From 39-52-133 sp035531075 (GTDB taxonomy: Bacteria > Pseudomonadota > Gammaproteobacteria > Burkholderiales > Gallionellaceae), in NCBI GenBank assembly GCA_035531075.1, contig DATKTO010000007.1, positions 124,001-188,000 on the forward strand: DNA of 64,000 nt. The letters run 5' to 3'. Below, piece by piece: positions 8,349 through 16,667 of this stretch. The notes beneath the pieces are model-generated. The model was not told the origin of the DNA, searched no databases, and worked only from the letters and a program-made list of their open reading frames with translations. Within the stretch, counting starts at the first letter, position 1; every line of letters starts with the position of its first letter. The position numbers were made by a program, and so were the translations under genes.

Positions 8349-9357
8349 ACGCTACCTGACCCTCTGGGTGTTTTTGTGCATCATCGTTGGTGTGGCTCTG
8401 GGTGAATTTTTTCCTGCACCCTTCCAGTGGATCGGCGGCCTGCAGCTTGCGCACGTTAATCTGCCGGTGGGCTTGCTGATCTGGGTGATGATTATTCCGA
8501 TGCTGCTACGCATCGATTTTTCGTCGCTGCGGCAGGTTAGCCAGCACTGGCGCGGCATCGGCGTCACCCTGTTCATCAACTGGGCGGTCAAACCCTTCTC
8601 GATGGCGCTGCTGGGCTGGCTGTTCATCCGTTATCTGTTTGCGCCTTATCTGCCGGCGGAGCAGCTGGATAGCTATATTGCCGGACTCATACTGCTGGCC
8701 GCCGCGCCCTGCACCGCGATGGTGTTTGTATGGAGCAGGCTGGTGAATGGCGAGCCGCTGTTCACCCTGAGCCAGGTCGCGCTGAATGACGCCATAATGA
8801 TCGTTGCGTTCGCGCCGTTGGTCGCCATGCTGCTTGGTTTGTCGGCGATCGTGGTGCCGTGGGATACATTGCTTATTTCGGTGGTGCTGTACATCGTAAT
8901 CCCGGTGCTGCTGTCGCAGCTATGGCGCAAGTATTTGCTGGCGCGCGGGGCTGAGGTACTGGAGCGCACCCTGCAACATCTGCATCCGCTCTCGCTGCTG
9001 GCGCTGCTCATGACGCTGGTGCTGCTGTTTGCGTTTCAGGGAAAAGCAATCGTTGCCCAGCCGTTGATCATTGCGATGCTTGCTGTGCCAATTACCATTC
9101 AGGTGTACTTCACCTCCGGGCTCGCGTACTGGCTTAACCGCCGCTTCGGCGAGGCACATTGTGTGGCCGGGCCATCAGCGCTGATCGGTGCCTCCAACTT
9201 CTTCGAGCTTGCGGTGGCCGTTGCGATCAGCCTGTTCGGCTTTGAGTCGGGTGCGGCACTGGCCACCGTGGTGGGGGTGCTGATCGAGGTACCGGTGATG
9301 CTGTCAGTGGTGTATCTGGTGAAACGCAGCCAGGGCTGGTACGAGAAGGCCCGGTAA
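8335..9357 (+). CDS. acr3: arsenite efflux transporter, ACR3 family
   Basis: A 340-residue inner-membrane As(III) exporter of the ACR3 (BART superfamily) type, distinct from ArsB. About ten membrane segments are visible. Diagnostic blocks are NLPVGLLIWVMIIPMLL, NWAVKPFSMALLGWLF and LLAAAPCTAMVFVWS, the last with the conserved functional cysteine. The frame is open from 8290, but ATG 8335 (AAGGA ribosome site nine bases upstream) gives the usual N-terminus; ATG 8326 is possible. It ends the ars operon. Repression by the ArsR at 5037 is expected. Confidence 0.93.
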   Translation: MNLFERYLTLWVFLCIIVGVALGEFFPAPFQWIGGLQLAHVNLPVGLLIWVMIIPMLLRIDFSSLRQVSQHWRGIGVTLFINWAVKPFSMALLGWLFIRYLFAPYLPAEQLDSYIAGLILLAAAPCTAMVFVWSRLVNGEPLFTLSQVALNDAIMIVAFAPLVAMLLGLSAIVVPWDTLLISVVLYIVIPVLLSQLWRKYLLARGAEVLERTLQHLHPLSLLALLMTLVLLFAFQGKAIVAQPLIIAMLAVPITIQVYFTSGLAYWLNRRFGEAHCVAGPSALIGASNFFELAVAVAISLFGFESGAALATVVGVLIEVPVMLSVVYLVKRSQGWYEKAR

Positions 9358-9532
9358 GGCAAGTTCTAAATATTCATGCAACTTCTGCCTGTTAAGAGAT
9401 GATTTTTTGGCTCTGCGATGATAATGGAATAATCAGCCAAGGATGGGAAGCGAGCAATATGGGCAATACTTTCAAGGAACGTATGAACGGCCGGTGAGCT
9501 GAGCAGAATTTTATCTGACGGGAGGCATGACA

Positions 9533-9904
9533 TCATCCAGCTTTTTTGGATGGTGCTGTTTGAGCAAGCGCATCACAAACCGATTTCAAAGTGGCTTTCT
9601 GGTTGGGGCTTAGCGCGCGAAAGTTTTTGAGCAGAAGCCTTTCTTCTTCGCTGAGTGTATCCGCTTGATACTCGGCATGATCTTGCTGCGTTGTGGATGG
9701 GATATCCATCCATCCAGACGGTTTGCCAAACTCTATCTCAATTCGGCGTGCTATCCCATCGCCGATGGGTTGATCGCCCTTGATCCGGCTTAAATACGAA
9801 GGCTCAATCCCTATTTTTTCGGCAAACATTCTTTCTTGCCTAAAAAATCTTTGCAAAAGCAATAACATATTATCTCTTCTTATTGCTTCAATTTTTTTAT
9901 TCAT
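9533..9904 (-). CDS. phage CI-like XRE-family repressor
   Basis: A 123-residue regulator with an N-terminal helix-turn-helix (QRFFRQERMFAEKIGIEPSYLSRIKG, residues about 15-45) followed by IGDGIARRIEIEFGKPSGWMD, the usual end of small phage CI-type DNA-binding domains. No S24 peptidase domain follows, so it is the short repressor form without RecA-dependent self-cleavage. A start at 9931 is also open (132 residues), but that ATG lies inside a perfect operator palindrome, which makes 9904 more likely; neither has a good ribosome site. It is divergent to the CII-like gene at 10084, the layout of a lysogeny switch. The host-range genes of a prophage are absent. Confidence 0.75.
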   Translation of the reverse strand: MNKKIEAIRRDNMLLLLQRFFRQERMFAEKIGIEPSYLSRIKGDQPIGDGIARRIEIEFGKPSGWMDIPSTTQQDHAEYQADTLSEEERLLLKNFRALSPNQKATLKSVCDALAQTAPSKKAG

Positions 9905-9920
9905 ATATTTAATTATGAAC

Positions 9921-9948
9921 ATTTTTAACATAACAAAATGTTAAAAAT
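9921..9948. promoter_or_regulatory. operator O1 of the CI/CII-like switch
   Basis: A perfect 11-bp inverted repeat, ATTTTTAACAT and ATGTTAAAAAT, with a 6-base spacer. It lies at the start of the CI-like gene, so the repressor probably binds it to control itself. Confidence 0.75.
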
Positions 9949-9951
9949 CAC

Positions 9952-9983
9952 TTGACTAATAATTAACATGATGTAATGTTTAA
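9952..9983 (+). promoter_or_regulatory. rightward sigma-70 promoter overlapped by operator O2
   Basis: TTGACT (9952-9957) and TAATGT (9974-9979) with a 16-bp spacer form a likely promoter for the CII-like gene. A second operator, AACAT-N6-ATGTT (9965-9980), has the same inner half-sites and spacer as O1 and covers the -10 box. The two operator centres are 38 bp apart. Repressor bound here would block transcription toward 10084. Confidence 0.65.
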
Positions 9984-10083
9984 AGGGGTGGATATGCACA
10001 TAGTGATACTCGTTCGCTTTGCAGGCAGCTTCAGCATCCCGCACACCCTCCAGAAAATAAGTTAACTTTAGGGGAGATTCATT

Positions 10084-10548
10084 ATGGGCAACTCAAATCA
10101 CAAAGGCGTGCAGGAAGCGTTCCGCGAAGTTGTTTACAAGTTTGGTGTGGAGAAGTTGGCGGATATGATGGGCAAGTCACCCGGCGTGCTCTACAACAAG
10201 TGCAACCTGAACGATAACAACAAGCCGCTCCTTTCTGAAGGGGTGCTGGTCACTAACCTCACCGGAAACATGCTAATCGTTAAGGAAATATGCCGGGCCA
10301 CCGGTATGGTTGCGATGGAGTTGCCAATCCTTTCCCCCCTTTCCACTGACGCTTTGATGATGCATCTCACCCGGATCGAGGAGGAAGGCGGCGATTTTTA
10401 CCGTTCACTTCATGGTGCGCTGAAGTCAAACAACGACATCACCCAGAAGGGATTCACCAGAATTGAGCGCGAGGCGCATGAATGGATTGCCGCAATTCTC
10501 GAAAGTCTGGCACGGATGAAGGAGATGTCTGGAGGCTGCGGTGAATAG
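10084..10548 (+). CDS. phage regulatory protein CII-like (PF06892-type)
   Basis: A 154-residue protein resembling the phage CII/CP76 regulatory family: an N-terminal helical DNA-binding part (VEKLADMMGKSPGVLYNKCNLND, the GxLYNK turn is typical), then a Leu-rich segment and a C-terminal helix (residues 100-150) suited to oligomerisation. The start has a strong AGGGGAG ribosome site. It is transcribed away from the CI-like gene through the operator region. Neither integrase nor structural genes adjoin it, so it is either a remnant or a switch recruited by the host. Family assignment is from pattern, not from a search. Confidence 0.65.
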   Translation: MGNSNHKGVQEAFREVVYKFGVEKLADMMGKSPGVLYNKCNLNDNNKPLLSEGVLVTNLTGNMLIVKEICRATGMVAMELPILSPLSTDALMMHLTRIEEEGGDFYRSLHGALKSNNDITQKGFTRIEREAHEWIAAILESLARMKEMSGGCGE

Positions 10549-11078
10549 AAGCCCTGTTCCGGCCAAATTTCTTGGGAATTGTGAGCGCCAGCGCAAATTA
10601 TATTTGGGTTCATCCAATATATTGAAGTGATGTGCCCCTAAAAATCGCCACCTCCCGCCTCATCGGCACTCAGACAGCACTTTTTGTATTTCTTGCCTCT
10701 GCCGCTGCCGCTGGGGGCGTTGCGACCGACTTTGGCTTCTGCGCGGACAAAGGTCTCGGGGATATCACGAAATCAGGGAAGCAATGCCCTGGAAAGCACG
10801 CTGGCATGCTCCGGCAACCTCCTGCTCGATTTTCCGCGCTTACAATATCGGGCATTGCTGAATTGGGTGAAGCGCAGTCAGGGGCTGAGACGAAAAAACT
10901 TGCAGATGACGGTTTGTAAAGGTATTCAACGTTTATGTAGGGTGCGTCACACGTACCATGGTGCGTGTGACGCACCCTACGGGGTTTATAATTAGATTTT
11001 AATTGTGCAGCAAGCGAGCTCTCTTGCTAAAATTCCCGTATTCAGAATTTCGCTCATGGAAGCAGGCAAGGAGTCTAT
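10549..11078. other. 530-bp stretch without a supported gene
   Basis: Overlapping short frames of 95 to 103 codons occur here but have no ribosome site, unlike composition and no recognised motif, so they are not called. The only structure seen is the 44-bp palindrome at 10937-10980. A promoter for the gene at 11079 is likely in the last 80 bases. Confidence 0.5.
10937..10980. repeat. 44-bp near-perfect palindrome (GTAGGGTGCGTC family)
   Basis: Two 22-base arms, beginning GTAGGGTGCGTCACACG and ending with the inverse, meet without a spacer and differ at one base. A partial copy lies at 7806. Such an uninterrupted palindrome can extrude as a cruciform or act as a REP element. The outer GTAGGGTG resembles the ends of the 71-bp repeats, suggesting a related family. 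Confidence 0.85.
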
Positions 11079-11516
11079 ATGGAAAATAATTTTGCGGCGC
11101 GCATGAATGGCAGGTTTTACGGCGTATTGCAGTGGGCAGATCTGGATAAGCTATGGGATAGAGTACGTGCCGAGCCGGAAGGCTGGTATACCGCTTTGAC
11201 GGGCGATGCGCCGCCCACCGCGCCATTGTCGGTTGCGGAGCTGGGCAAATTCATTACCGAGATCGATGCGCTGTTACACAAGGAGCATCATTATGATTAT
11301 TGCGGCGTGGTCTATGTTGATGAGCCGAGCAAGCCAACGCTGCTCAAGATTTTTGATCCCTACAATATGGGTAGCGGCTGCCGCGTGGGTGGCGAACCTA
11401 TCCCGCCGCTGTGGGTGTTGAGCCGCATACAGCCTACCCTGATGGAGAGCAATATCCCATTGTCCAATAGCCGGCGTCGCTGGTGGCAGAACCTGTTCGG
11501 TCTGGCGGCCTCATAG
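11079..11516 (+). CDS. conserved hypothetical protein
   Basis: A 145-residue soluble protein that I do not recognise. It has an acidic N-terminal half with RVRAEPEGWYTALTGDAPP and a central segment YCGVVYVDEPSKPTLLKIFDPYNMGSGCRVGGEPIPPLWVLSR, whose density of Gly, Pro and Tyr suggests a small globular domain; the C-terminus is basic and tryptophan-rich. The start has an AAGGAG ribosome site six bases away, supporting a real gene. It precedes the dgkA-like gene by 27 bases and may be co-transcribed with it. No membrane segment or signal peptide is visible. Confidence 0.7.
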   Translation: MENNFAARMNGRFYGVLQWADLDKLWDRVRAEPEGWYTALTGDAPPTAPLSVAELGKFITEIDALLHKEHHYDYCGVVYVDEPSKPTLLKIFDPYNMGSGCRVGGEPIPPLWVLSRIQPTLMESNIPLSNSRRRWWQNLFGLAAS

Positions 11517-11543
11517 ATCGCGCTAACTGGGAGCACAGAGCGG

Positions 11544-11906
11544 ATGAAAAAATTTCTGACCAGCTTGCGCTGCGCATACAGAGGAATTCGCTACGCAGTG
11601 GCGACTGAAAGAAATATCAGAGTCCATCTGCTTGTTTTTATTTTGGCGTTAATCGCGGCCTTTACTCTTGGGATTTCGAAAATTGAATTTTTGCTGATCC
11701 TGGGAATCTCTGCTGTGAATTTTTCCCTGGAGTTGACCAACACCTCAATTGAACACCTGGCAGACAAGGTTTGCCCTGAATATAACGAACAGATCCGCAT
11801 CGTTAAAGATGTGATGGCGGGTGCGGTGCTGGTATCAAGTATTTTTGCCATCATCATTGGCTTCGTCATCTTTAGCGGGCCGCTACTGGAATTGTTTCAA
11901 CGATAA
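11544..11906 (+). CDS. dgkA: diacylglycerol/undecaprenol kinase family membrane protein
   Basis: A 120-residue integral membrane lipid kinase of the DgkA family. Three transmembrane segments are visible (about 25-45, 50-65 and 95-115). The catalytic signature is NFSLELTNTSIEHLADKV with its Glu and Asn residues, preceded by ATERNIRVH and followed by KDVMAGAVL. It phosphorylates diacylglycerol or undecaprenol; the ERNxRxH form is shared with the undecaprenol kinase branch, so substrate is uncertain. It follows a GGGAG ribosome site and is likely in one unit with 11079 and possibly the CDF gene 23 bases downstream. Confidence 0.88.
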   Translation: MKKFLTSLRCAYRGIRYAVATERNIRVHLLVFILALIAAFTLGISKIEFLLILGISAVNFSLELTNTSIEHLADKVCPEYNEQIRIVKDVMAGAVLVSSIFAIIIGFVIFSGPLLELFQR

Positions 11907-11929
11907 CCCATAATCCAGACAGGAAAACG

Positions 11930-12877
11930 ATGTCCAATCACGAACATCATGCCCATGGGCATGCACACCATTCACACCACGGTCATGCACATGCCGCGGT
12001 TGACCCCACGCAACGCGCGTTTTCAGTCGGCATCACACTGAATCTCGTTTTTGTGGCGGTCGAATTATATTTTGGCTTCAGTGCAAATTCACTTGCGTTG
12101 CTGGCAGATGCCGGACATAACTTCAGCGATGTCATCGGCTTGCTGATTGCGTGGGGTGCGCTGACGCTGGCGAAACGCAAGCCCTCCGCGCGCTTTACCT
12201 ACGGGTTGCGCAGCTCAACCATCATGGCGGCAGCGGTGAATGCAATGATCTTGCTGGTCGCAGTTGGCGGCATCGTGTGGGAAGGTGCGCATCGCTTGTC
12301 TGCACCTGAAGCAGTGAGTGGCGACACGATTATCTGGGTCGCCTTGCTCGGCATGTTTATCAATATCGGCACCGCATTGATGCTGCAACAAGGCAGTAAA
12401 CACGATATCAATGTGCGCGGCGCATTCCTGCATATGGTGGCAGATGCCGCCGTTTCACTGGGGGTGGTTGTGGCCGGACTGGCGATGCTGTGGCTGGGCT
12501 GGCTGTGGCTGGATGGTGCGGTGAGTATACTGATCGCGGTCGTTATTCTGTGGAGCACCTGGGATCTTTTCAGGGAGTCAATCAACCTGTCTTTGCATGC
12601 AGTGCCGGCACACGTCGATGCCCGCAAGGTGCGCGATTATCTGTCCGGTCTGTCCGGTGTCACCGAGGTGCACGATCTGCATATCTGGGCAATGAGCACC
12701 ACTGAAATTGCGCTGACCGTCCATCTGCTGCTCCCTGCCGGACATCCCGGCGACGCATTTCTGCATGATGCTTCCGACCAGCTCGGGAAGCGCTTCCACA
12801 TTCATCACTCCACCCTGCAAATAGAGATCGGCAGCGATACAGCGAGCTGCCGTTTGGCGCCAGAGGACGTGGTGTAA
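11930..12877 (+). CDS. czcD: cation diffusion facilitator, zinc/cobalt/cadmium exporter (CzcD-like)
   Basis: A 315-residue CDF transporter that exports Zn2+ or similar divalent ions in exchange for protons. The N-terminus is histidine-rich (about 11 His in the first 25 residues). Six membrane segments follow; the metal site is visible as LLADAGHNFSD in TM2 and HMVADAAVS in TM5 (HxxxD pattern). The C-terminal cytoplasmic domain (residues 215-305) has VTEVHDLHIWAMSTTE, typical of this family. The start has an AGGAAA ribosome site. It converges on the APC transporter, with 6 bases between stops. Confidence 0.9.
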   Translation: MSNHEHHAHGHAHHSHHGHAHAAVDPTQRAFSVGITLNLVFVAVELYFGFSANSLALLADAGHNFSDVIGLLIAWGALTLAKRKPSARFTYGLRSSTIMAAAVNAMILLVAVGGIVWEGAHRLSAPEAVSGDTIIWVALLGMFINIGTALMLQQGSKHDINVRGAFLHMVADAAVSLGVVVAGLAMLWLGWLWLDGAVSILIAVVILWSTWDLFRESINLSLHAVPAHVDARKVRDYLSGLSGVTEVHDLHIWAMSTTEIALTVHLLLPAGHPGDAFLHDASDQLGKRFHIHHSTLQIEIGSDTASCRLAPEDVV

Positions 12878-12883
12878 GCTGAT

Positions 12884-14842
12884 CTAGCTGACCTTCATCG
12901 GCAGTATCACTACCTGCTGCCCGCGCTTATGCAGGCGTCGCTGCAAGCTGAGCGCTGTCTGGTTATGCAGCCAGCGCACCAAGAAATTATCGTTGGCGAA
13001 AATCAGCTTGGCGGCAAAACAAACGCTGTTCGGATACTCTTCAGATATTTCCCGGACAAGATCATCAAGCATCTGTACCGGATCGGTACCGTATGCTATG
13101 CGCCAGGTGGCATGCAGTTCCTGGCTTTCGCAAAAGCTGGCGTAGTAGCACAGCGTGTTTTCGGTTTTGTATTGCATGGTGCGGATGGTTGCGTCGCTGT
13201 CGAAGCTTTGTGTATCCACTTCGCCCACGCTGAGGAAAATAAAATTCTTGAAATGCCCCGGGAACAGACGCATCACCCACATGATGGTGTGTATCCCCAC
13301 GCCGCGATTCTCGTCCACCATAAAGACTGCGGTGGGCAATTCAGGGTCGAGTTTTTTCGGCAGACAGGAACCGGTTTTGATTGATTGTGCGAAAAGCTTT
13401 TCCACTTCGCGCAGTTTTGCTTTTGTTTCATCGTAGTGTTTGTGGATAAGCAGGCAGATGCCAACCACCAGCCCTGTAATCAGCACGGTTACCCAGCCGC
13501 CTTCGCTGAATTTCTCTATCAGTGTAATCAGTAAAATGCTGCCAGTGACAGAGAGGCCCCACAGGGAGAGTAGCAGTTTCCTTTTCCAGTTTTTTACGCT
13601 GCGCCGCTCGCGCCACCAGTGCACCGAGAGTCCGAGCAATGACAGGCTGAAGGTGAGGAACACGTTGATGCTGTAGAGCACAACCAGTAACGCGACCGAG
13701 CCCTTGCTCCAGACCAGGATCAGCAGCGCCGCAATGCCCATCACCAGAATGCCATTCTGTGTGACCAGGCGTGACGAAAGTTGGCGGAACTGGCGTGGAA
13801 CCCATGAGTCTGCGGCCATGTTGGCCATTACCGCGGGGCCGCCAAGGAAGCCGGTGTTGGCGGCAACCAGCAGCAATCCGGCTTCCAGCACCAGCACCAG
13901 CACCAGCGTGCTGCCGCTGAGCCAGTCGGGCAGGTCAAGCGTGCCAATGATTGCCTTGAAGGTGACTGCGTTCAGTGTTTGCCCGTCCACATGCTGCGCC
14001 TGCCATAGCAGATACAGCACGATGATGCCGCCCGCGGTGAAAGCCAGCGACATGGCCATGTACAGCATCGTCAGCTTGCCGGTACGCACGCGCGGCTCGG
14101 TGAGCATGTTGACGTTATTGGAAACCGCCTCGATACCGGTATAGGTTCCGCCGCCGAGTGAATAGGCGCGCAGGAACAGCGATGCGACGAAGATCCAGCC
14201 GGTCTGCTGTGCCAGTGTGGTGGTTTCATTCAGTGTGTTGGGAATCAGCGCAGGCAGGCCTTCTGCATGCGCGTAGATGCCATAGGTGATGAGCAACGCA
14301 TGGCTGATGAAAAAGCCGATGAAAATTGGCAGCAGCACCTTGATCGATTCTTTCATGCCACGCAGGTTGAGCACAATCAGCACGATTAGCAGCGCTATCT
14401 CGGTGCCGAATTTGATGCTTTGCAGCGCCACAGGCAGCAGGCTGAACAGGGCGTCTGCGCCGCTGGCCACCGAGATGGCAATCGTGAGTACATAGTCCAC
14501 CATCAGCGCTGCACCTGACACCAGGCCGGCATGGGGGCCAATGAGGTGAGAGGCTACTTTGTAACCGCCACCACCGGAAGGAAACAGTTCTATCACCTGG
14601 TTATAGGCCAGCGCGATAATGAAAACGGTCAACGCCGTCGCCAGCGCCAGATACAGCCCCAGCTGGGTGTGCGTGCCCAGTGCGAGGAAGGCTTCCTCGG
14701 GGCCGTAGCAGGAGGAGGAGAGGCCGTCTGCGCCCAGTCCTATCCACGCGAGAAACGCGACCAGGACAATGCTATGTCGGGTAGCCGGATTGAGCGGATC
14801 GAGAGATTCGCCGAGAAAGCGTTCGCGCAGTTTGGTTATCAA
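12884..14842 (-). CDS. APC-superfamily transporter, KimA-like
   Basis: A 652-residue membrane protein of the APC superfamily. The first 450 residues contain about twelve membrane segments with GLGADGLSSSCYGPEEAF, FPSGGGGYKVASHLIG and MVDYVLTIAISVASGADAL; these blocks resemble KimA (YdaO) potassium transporters more than amino-acid permeases. The C-terminal 200 residues are a soluble domain, as in KimA. The start is a TTG at 14842: an in-frame stop lies two codons upstream and no ATG occurs in the next 50 codons. Potassium uptake is the most likely role; amino-acid transport cannot be excluded. No c-di-AMP element is visible. Confidence 0.7.
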   Translation of the reverse strand: MITKLRERFLGESLDPLNPATRHSIVLVAFLAWIGLGADGLSSSCYGPEEAFLALGTHTQLGLYLALATALTVFIIALAYNQVIELFPSGGGGYKVASHLIGPHAGLVSGAALMVDYVLTIAISVASGADALFSLLPVALQSIKFGTEIALLIVLIVLNLRGMKESIKVLLPIFIGFFISHALLITYGIYAHAEGLPALIPNTLNETTTLAQQTGWIFVASLFLRAYSLGGGTYTGIEAVSNNVNMLTEPRVRTGKLTMLYMAMSLAFTAGGIIVLYLLWQAQHVDGQTLNAVTFKAIIGTLDLPDWLSGSTLVLVLVLEAGLLLVAANTGFLGGPAVMANMAADSWVPRQFRQLSSRLVTQNGILVMGIAALLILVWSKGSVALLVVLYSINVFLTFSLSLLGLSVHWWRERRSVKNWKRKLLLSLWGLSVTGSILLITLIEKFSEGGWVTVLITGLVVGICLLIHKHYDETKAKLREVEKLFAQSIKTGSCLPKKLDPELPTAVFMVDENRGVGIHTIMWVMRLFPGHFKNFIFLSVGEVDTQSFDSDATIRTMQYKTENTLCYYASFCESQELHATWRIAYGTDPVQMLDDLVREISEEYPNSVCFAAKLIFANDNFLVRWLHNQTALSLQRRLHKRGQQVVILPMKVS

Positions 14843-15064
14843 GGTCTGTCAGCAGAATTATTGGATTGATCAAGGGGTTTTTAATATCTCTATAACCGCG
14901 CATTATCATCCTAAAAAAAACAATTTGCCACTGCGAAAAGGAGAAGACAAGAACTCCGGCTAATGCCGCGCTACTGGCTGGTCATTTCAATTGTATTGAA
15001 AAATGCAGCGATGCCTCACACAGCAAGGTATTATTCGCTTATTTTAGAAGAGCAAAGTGCCTTG

Positions 15065-15385
15065 ATGTCCTATCGATATGCCTGCCCTGCCTGCGAGGGC
15101 GATCTCAAAAACCATTCACCCGCTGCAAAGAAGACTCCCTGGTATAAATTGGTCACGCGGCATATCTGGCTGTGTCCGCATTGCGGTGCGGAAATCGAGA
15201 AGCGCTTTGCCGATTTTGATGCCGGTTTAGCCATGGGTACGGCGGTACTGCTGGGGGGCGGTGGCTTTGTCTCAATCTGGCGTCTGGGCAAGTATCTCGC
15301 ACCTTTGGCAGCCATAATCTTCGGCCTGCGTATGCTGGCTGGCGGCATTTTCCCGCTCTACGTGAGTGTGAAAAGAAGAAATTAG
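15065..15385 (+). CDS. small membrane protein with N-terminal zinc ribbon
   Basis: A 106-residue protein. Two CPxC knuckles (CPAC at residues 6-9 and CPHC around residue 38) form a zinc ribbon, followed by two membrane segments (MGTAVLLGGGGFVSIW and LAPLAAIIFGLRMLAGGIF). The frame is open from 14963, but ATG 15065 places the ribbon at the N-terminus, as usual for such proteins. No function is known to me. It stands alone between the APC transporter (divergent) and a non-coding stretch. Confidence 0.65.
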   Translation: MSYRYACPACEGDLKNHSPAAKKTPWYKLVTRHIWLCPHCGAEIEKRFADFDAGLAMGTAVLLGGGGFVSIWRLGKYLAPLAAIIFGLRMLAGGIFPLYVSVKRRN

Positions 15386-15740
15386 CTGGCGCCGGGGATA
15401 AGTCGGGGATAAGGGATCTCCCCGCGCGAAAATCGTAAATATCTATTAAAATGCAATATCTTATAAAAACAGGCATGGGAAAAATGACTTCTTTCAAACT
15501 CGCAGCAGCGCAATGCGCCGCCGGCAGTTGACACAGGATCTGCGAGCCAGCCCTGGCTATTATCGATCAGGGGGCTAGCAAGATGATGGCTGCCATTCCG
15601 CAAGCCATGCGAAGCGGGTGGATCTCGGGATTGCGCAGGCATGTGGCAAGCACGCTCAAGCGTCAAAAGACCAATAACATGTTGTATAGCCGGCGTGCTT
15701 CTGTAACCGCATCATTTAAAATTTAAGTGGATAAATTTCT
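15386..15740. other. 355-bp stretch, possible gene remnants
   Basis: No intact gene. At 15485 a short frame reads MTSFKLAAAQCAAGS then a stop; the first residues resemble the start of carbon-nitrogen hydrolase (nitrilase-family) proteins, so this may be a decayed 5' end. A second open stretch of about 55 codons follows in another frame without recognisable motif. Evidence is too thin to call a pseudogene. Confidence 0.3.
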
Positions 15741-16667
15741 TTGAGTCGTCAATATTTTTCTGCTATCAGGCCGAACTTGACCGGCCTGATAGCATTAATT
15801 TTTCTGCTACCTGCTTTTTCATACGCAGCGCCGCTCAAGCTGACGCTGGTGCTGAGCGAGCAGGGCGGCGCATATCAGGAGTACAGCAATGCGCTCGGCA
15901 CGCAGCTGGACAATAAGAACGTCACCCTGAGTGTGATCGACGCAGACAAGCCGTTGCCCCATTCAGATCTGGTTATCGCAGCAGGCATGAAGGCATCAAT
16001 CACTGTTGCGCGAAGCAAGCCTGCTGCCATGCTTGCGGTGCTCATCCCCAAAGACGGATATAACAGGCTGTTGCCTGATCCGGCCACACCGTTGAAAGGC
16101 GGAGCAAGCGCGATGTCGGCTATTTATCTTGACCAGCCGTTCAAACGGCAACTTGATTTGATTACCGCCGTGCTCCCAAACGCAAACACAATAGCCGTGC
16201 TGTATTCGACTCAGCACAAAGAGATAAGCACATTACGCACGTTGCTGGCAGCGCGGAAATTTGACCTTAATGAGCGCTCCATCAGTTCTGTATCTGAGCT
16301 GAATGCTGCACTGCAATCACTGTTGATAAGCAGCGATGTGTTGCTCGCGCTGCCGGATGCTGAAATATATAATACGTCGACGATACGCAATATCTTGCTG
16401 GCAACTTATCGCAGTAAAATACCGCTGGTCGGATTCTCGCCGGCCTATGTCAAAGCCGGCGCGCTATGTGCAGTATTCAGCACTCCGGAACAGATTGCGG
16501 CACAATCACTCGGTATCATCCTGGCGTATGCGGAGACACGTGCGTTGCCCGCTGCAACGTATGCAAAGGAGTTCGAGGTGTCAGTCAATGAGCAGGTGGC
16601 TCGTTCGCTGGGGCTAAATATTAAAAGCGTATCTCAATTGCGCAGTGAAATTGGATTGACACCATGA
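15741..16667 (+). CDS. ABC-type periplasmic substrate-binding protein (PF04392-like)
   Basis: A 308-residue secreted binding protein. The N-terminus has a signal peptide ending in FSYAA. The body has two Rossmann-like lobes with SDLVIAAGMKASITVA, AMSAIYLDQPFKRQLDLI, NTIAVLYSTQHKEI and LLALPDAEIYNTSTIRNILL, the pattern of the ABC_sub_bind family. The start is a TTG at 15741, preceded by AAGTGG; no ATG in frame is better placed. Its stop overlaps the ATG of a diguanylate cyclase, and there are no ABC permease or ATPase genes, so it probably serves as the sensor half of a signalling pair. Confidence 0.8.
   Translation: MSRQYFSAIRPNLTGLIALIFLLPAFSYAAPLKLTLVLSEQGGAYQEYSNALGTQLDNKNVTLSVIDADKPLPHSDLVIAAGMKASITVARSKPAAMLAVLIPKDGYNRLLPDPATPLKGGASAMSAIYLDQPFKRQLDLITAVLPNANTIAVLYSTQHKEISTLRTLLAARKFDLNERSISSVSELNAALQSLLISSDVLLALPDAEIYNTSTIRNILLATYRSKIPLVGFSPAYVKAGALCAVFSTPEQIAAQSLGIILAYAETRALPAATYAKEFEVSVNEQVARSLGLNIKSVSQLRSEIGLTP

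Noticed and set aside
10632..10995. two overlapping frames of about 100 codons
   Set aside because: No ribosome site, poor codon structure, and they run into the 44-bp palindrome.
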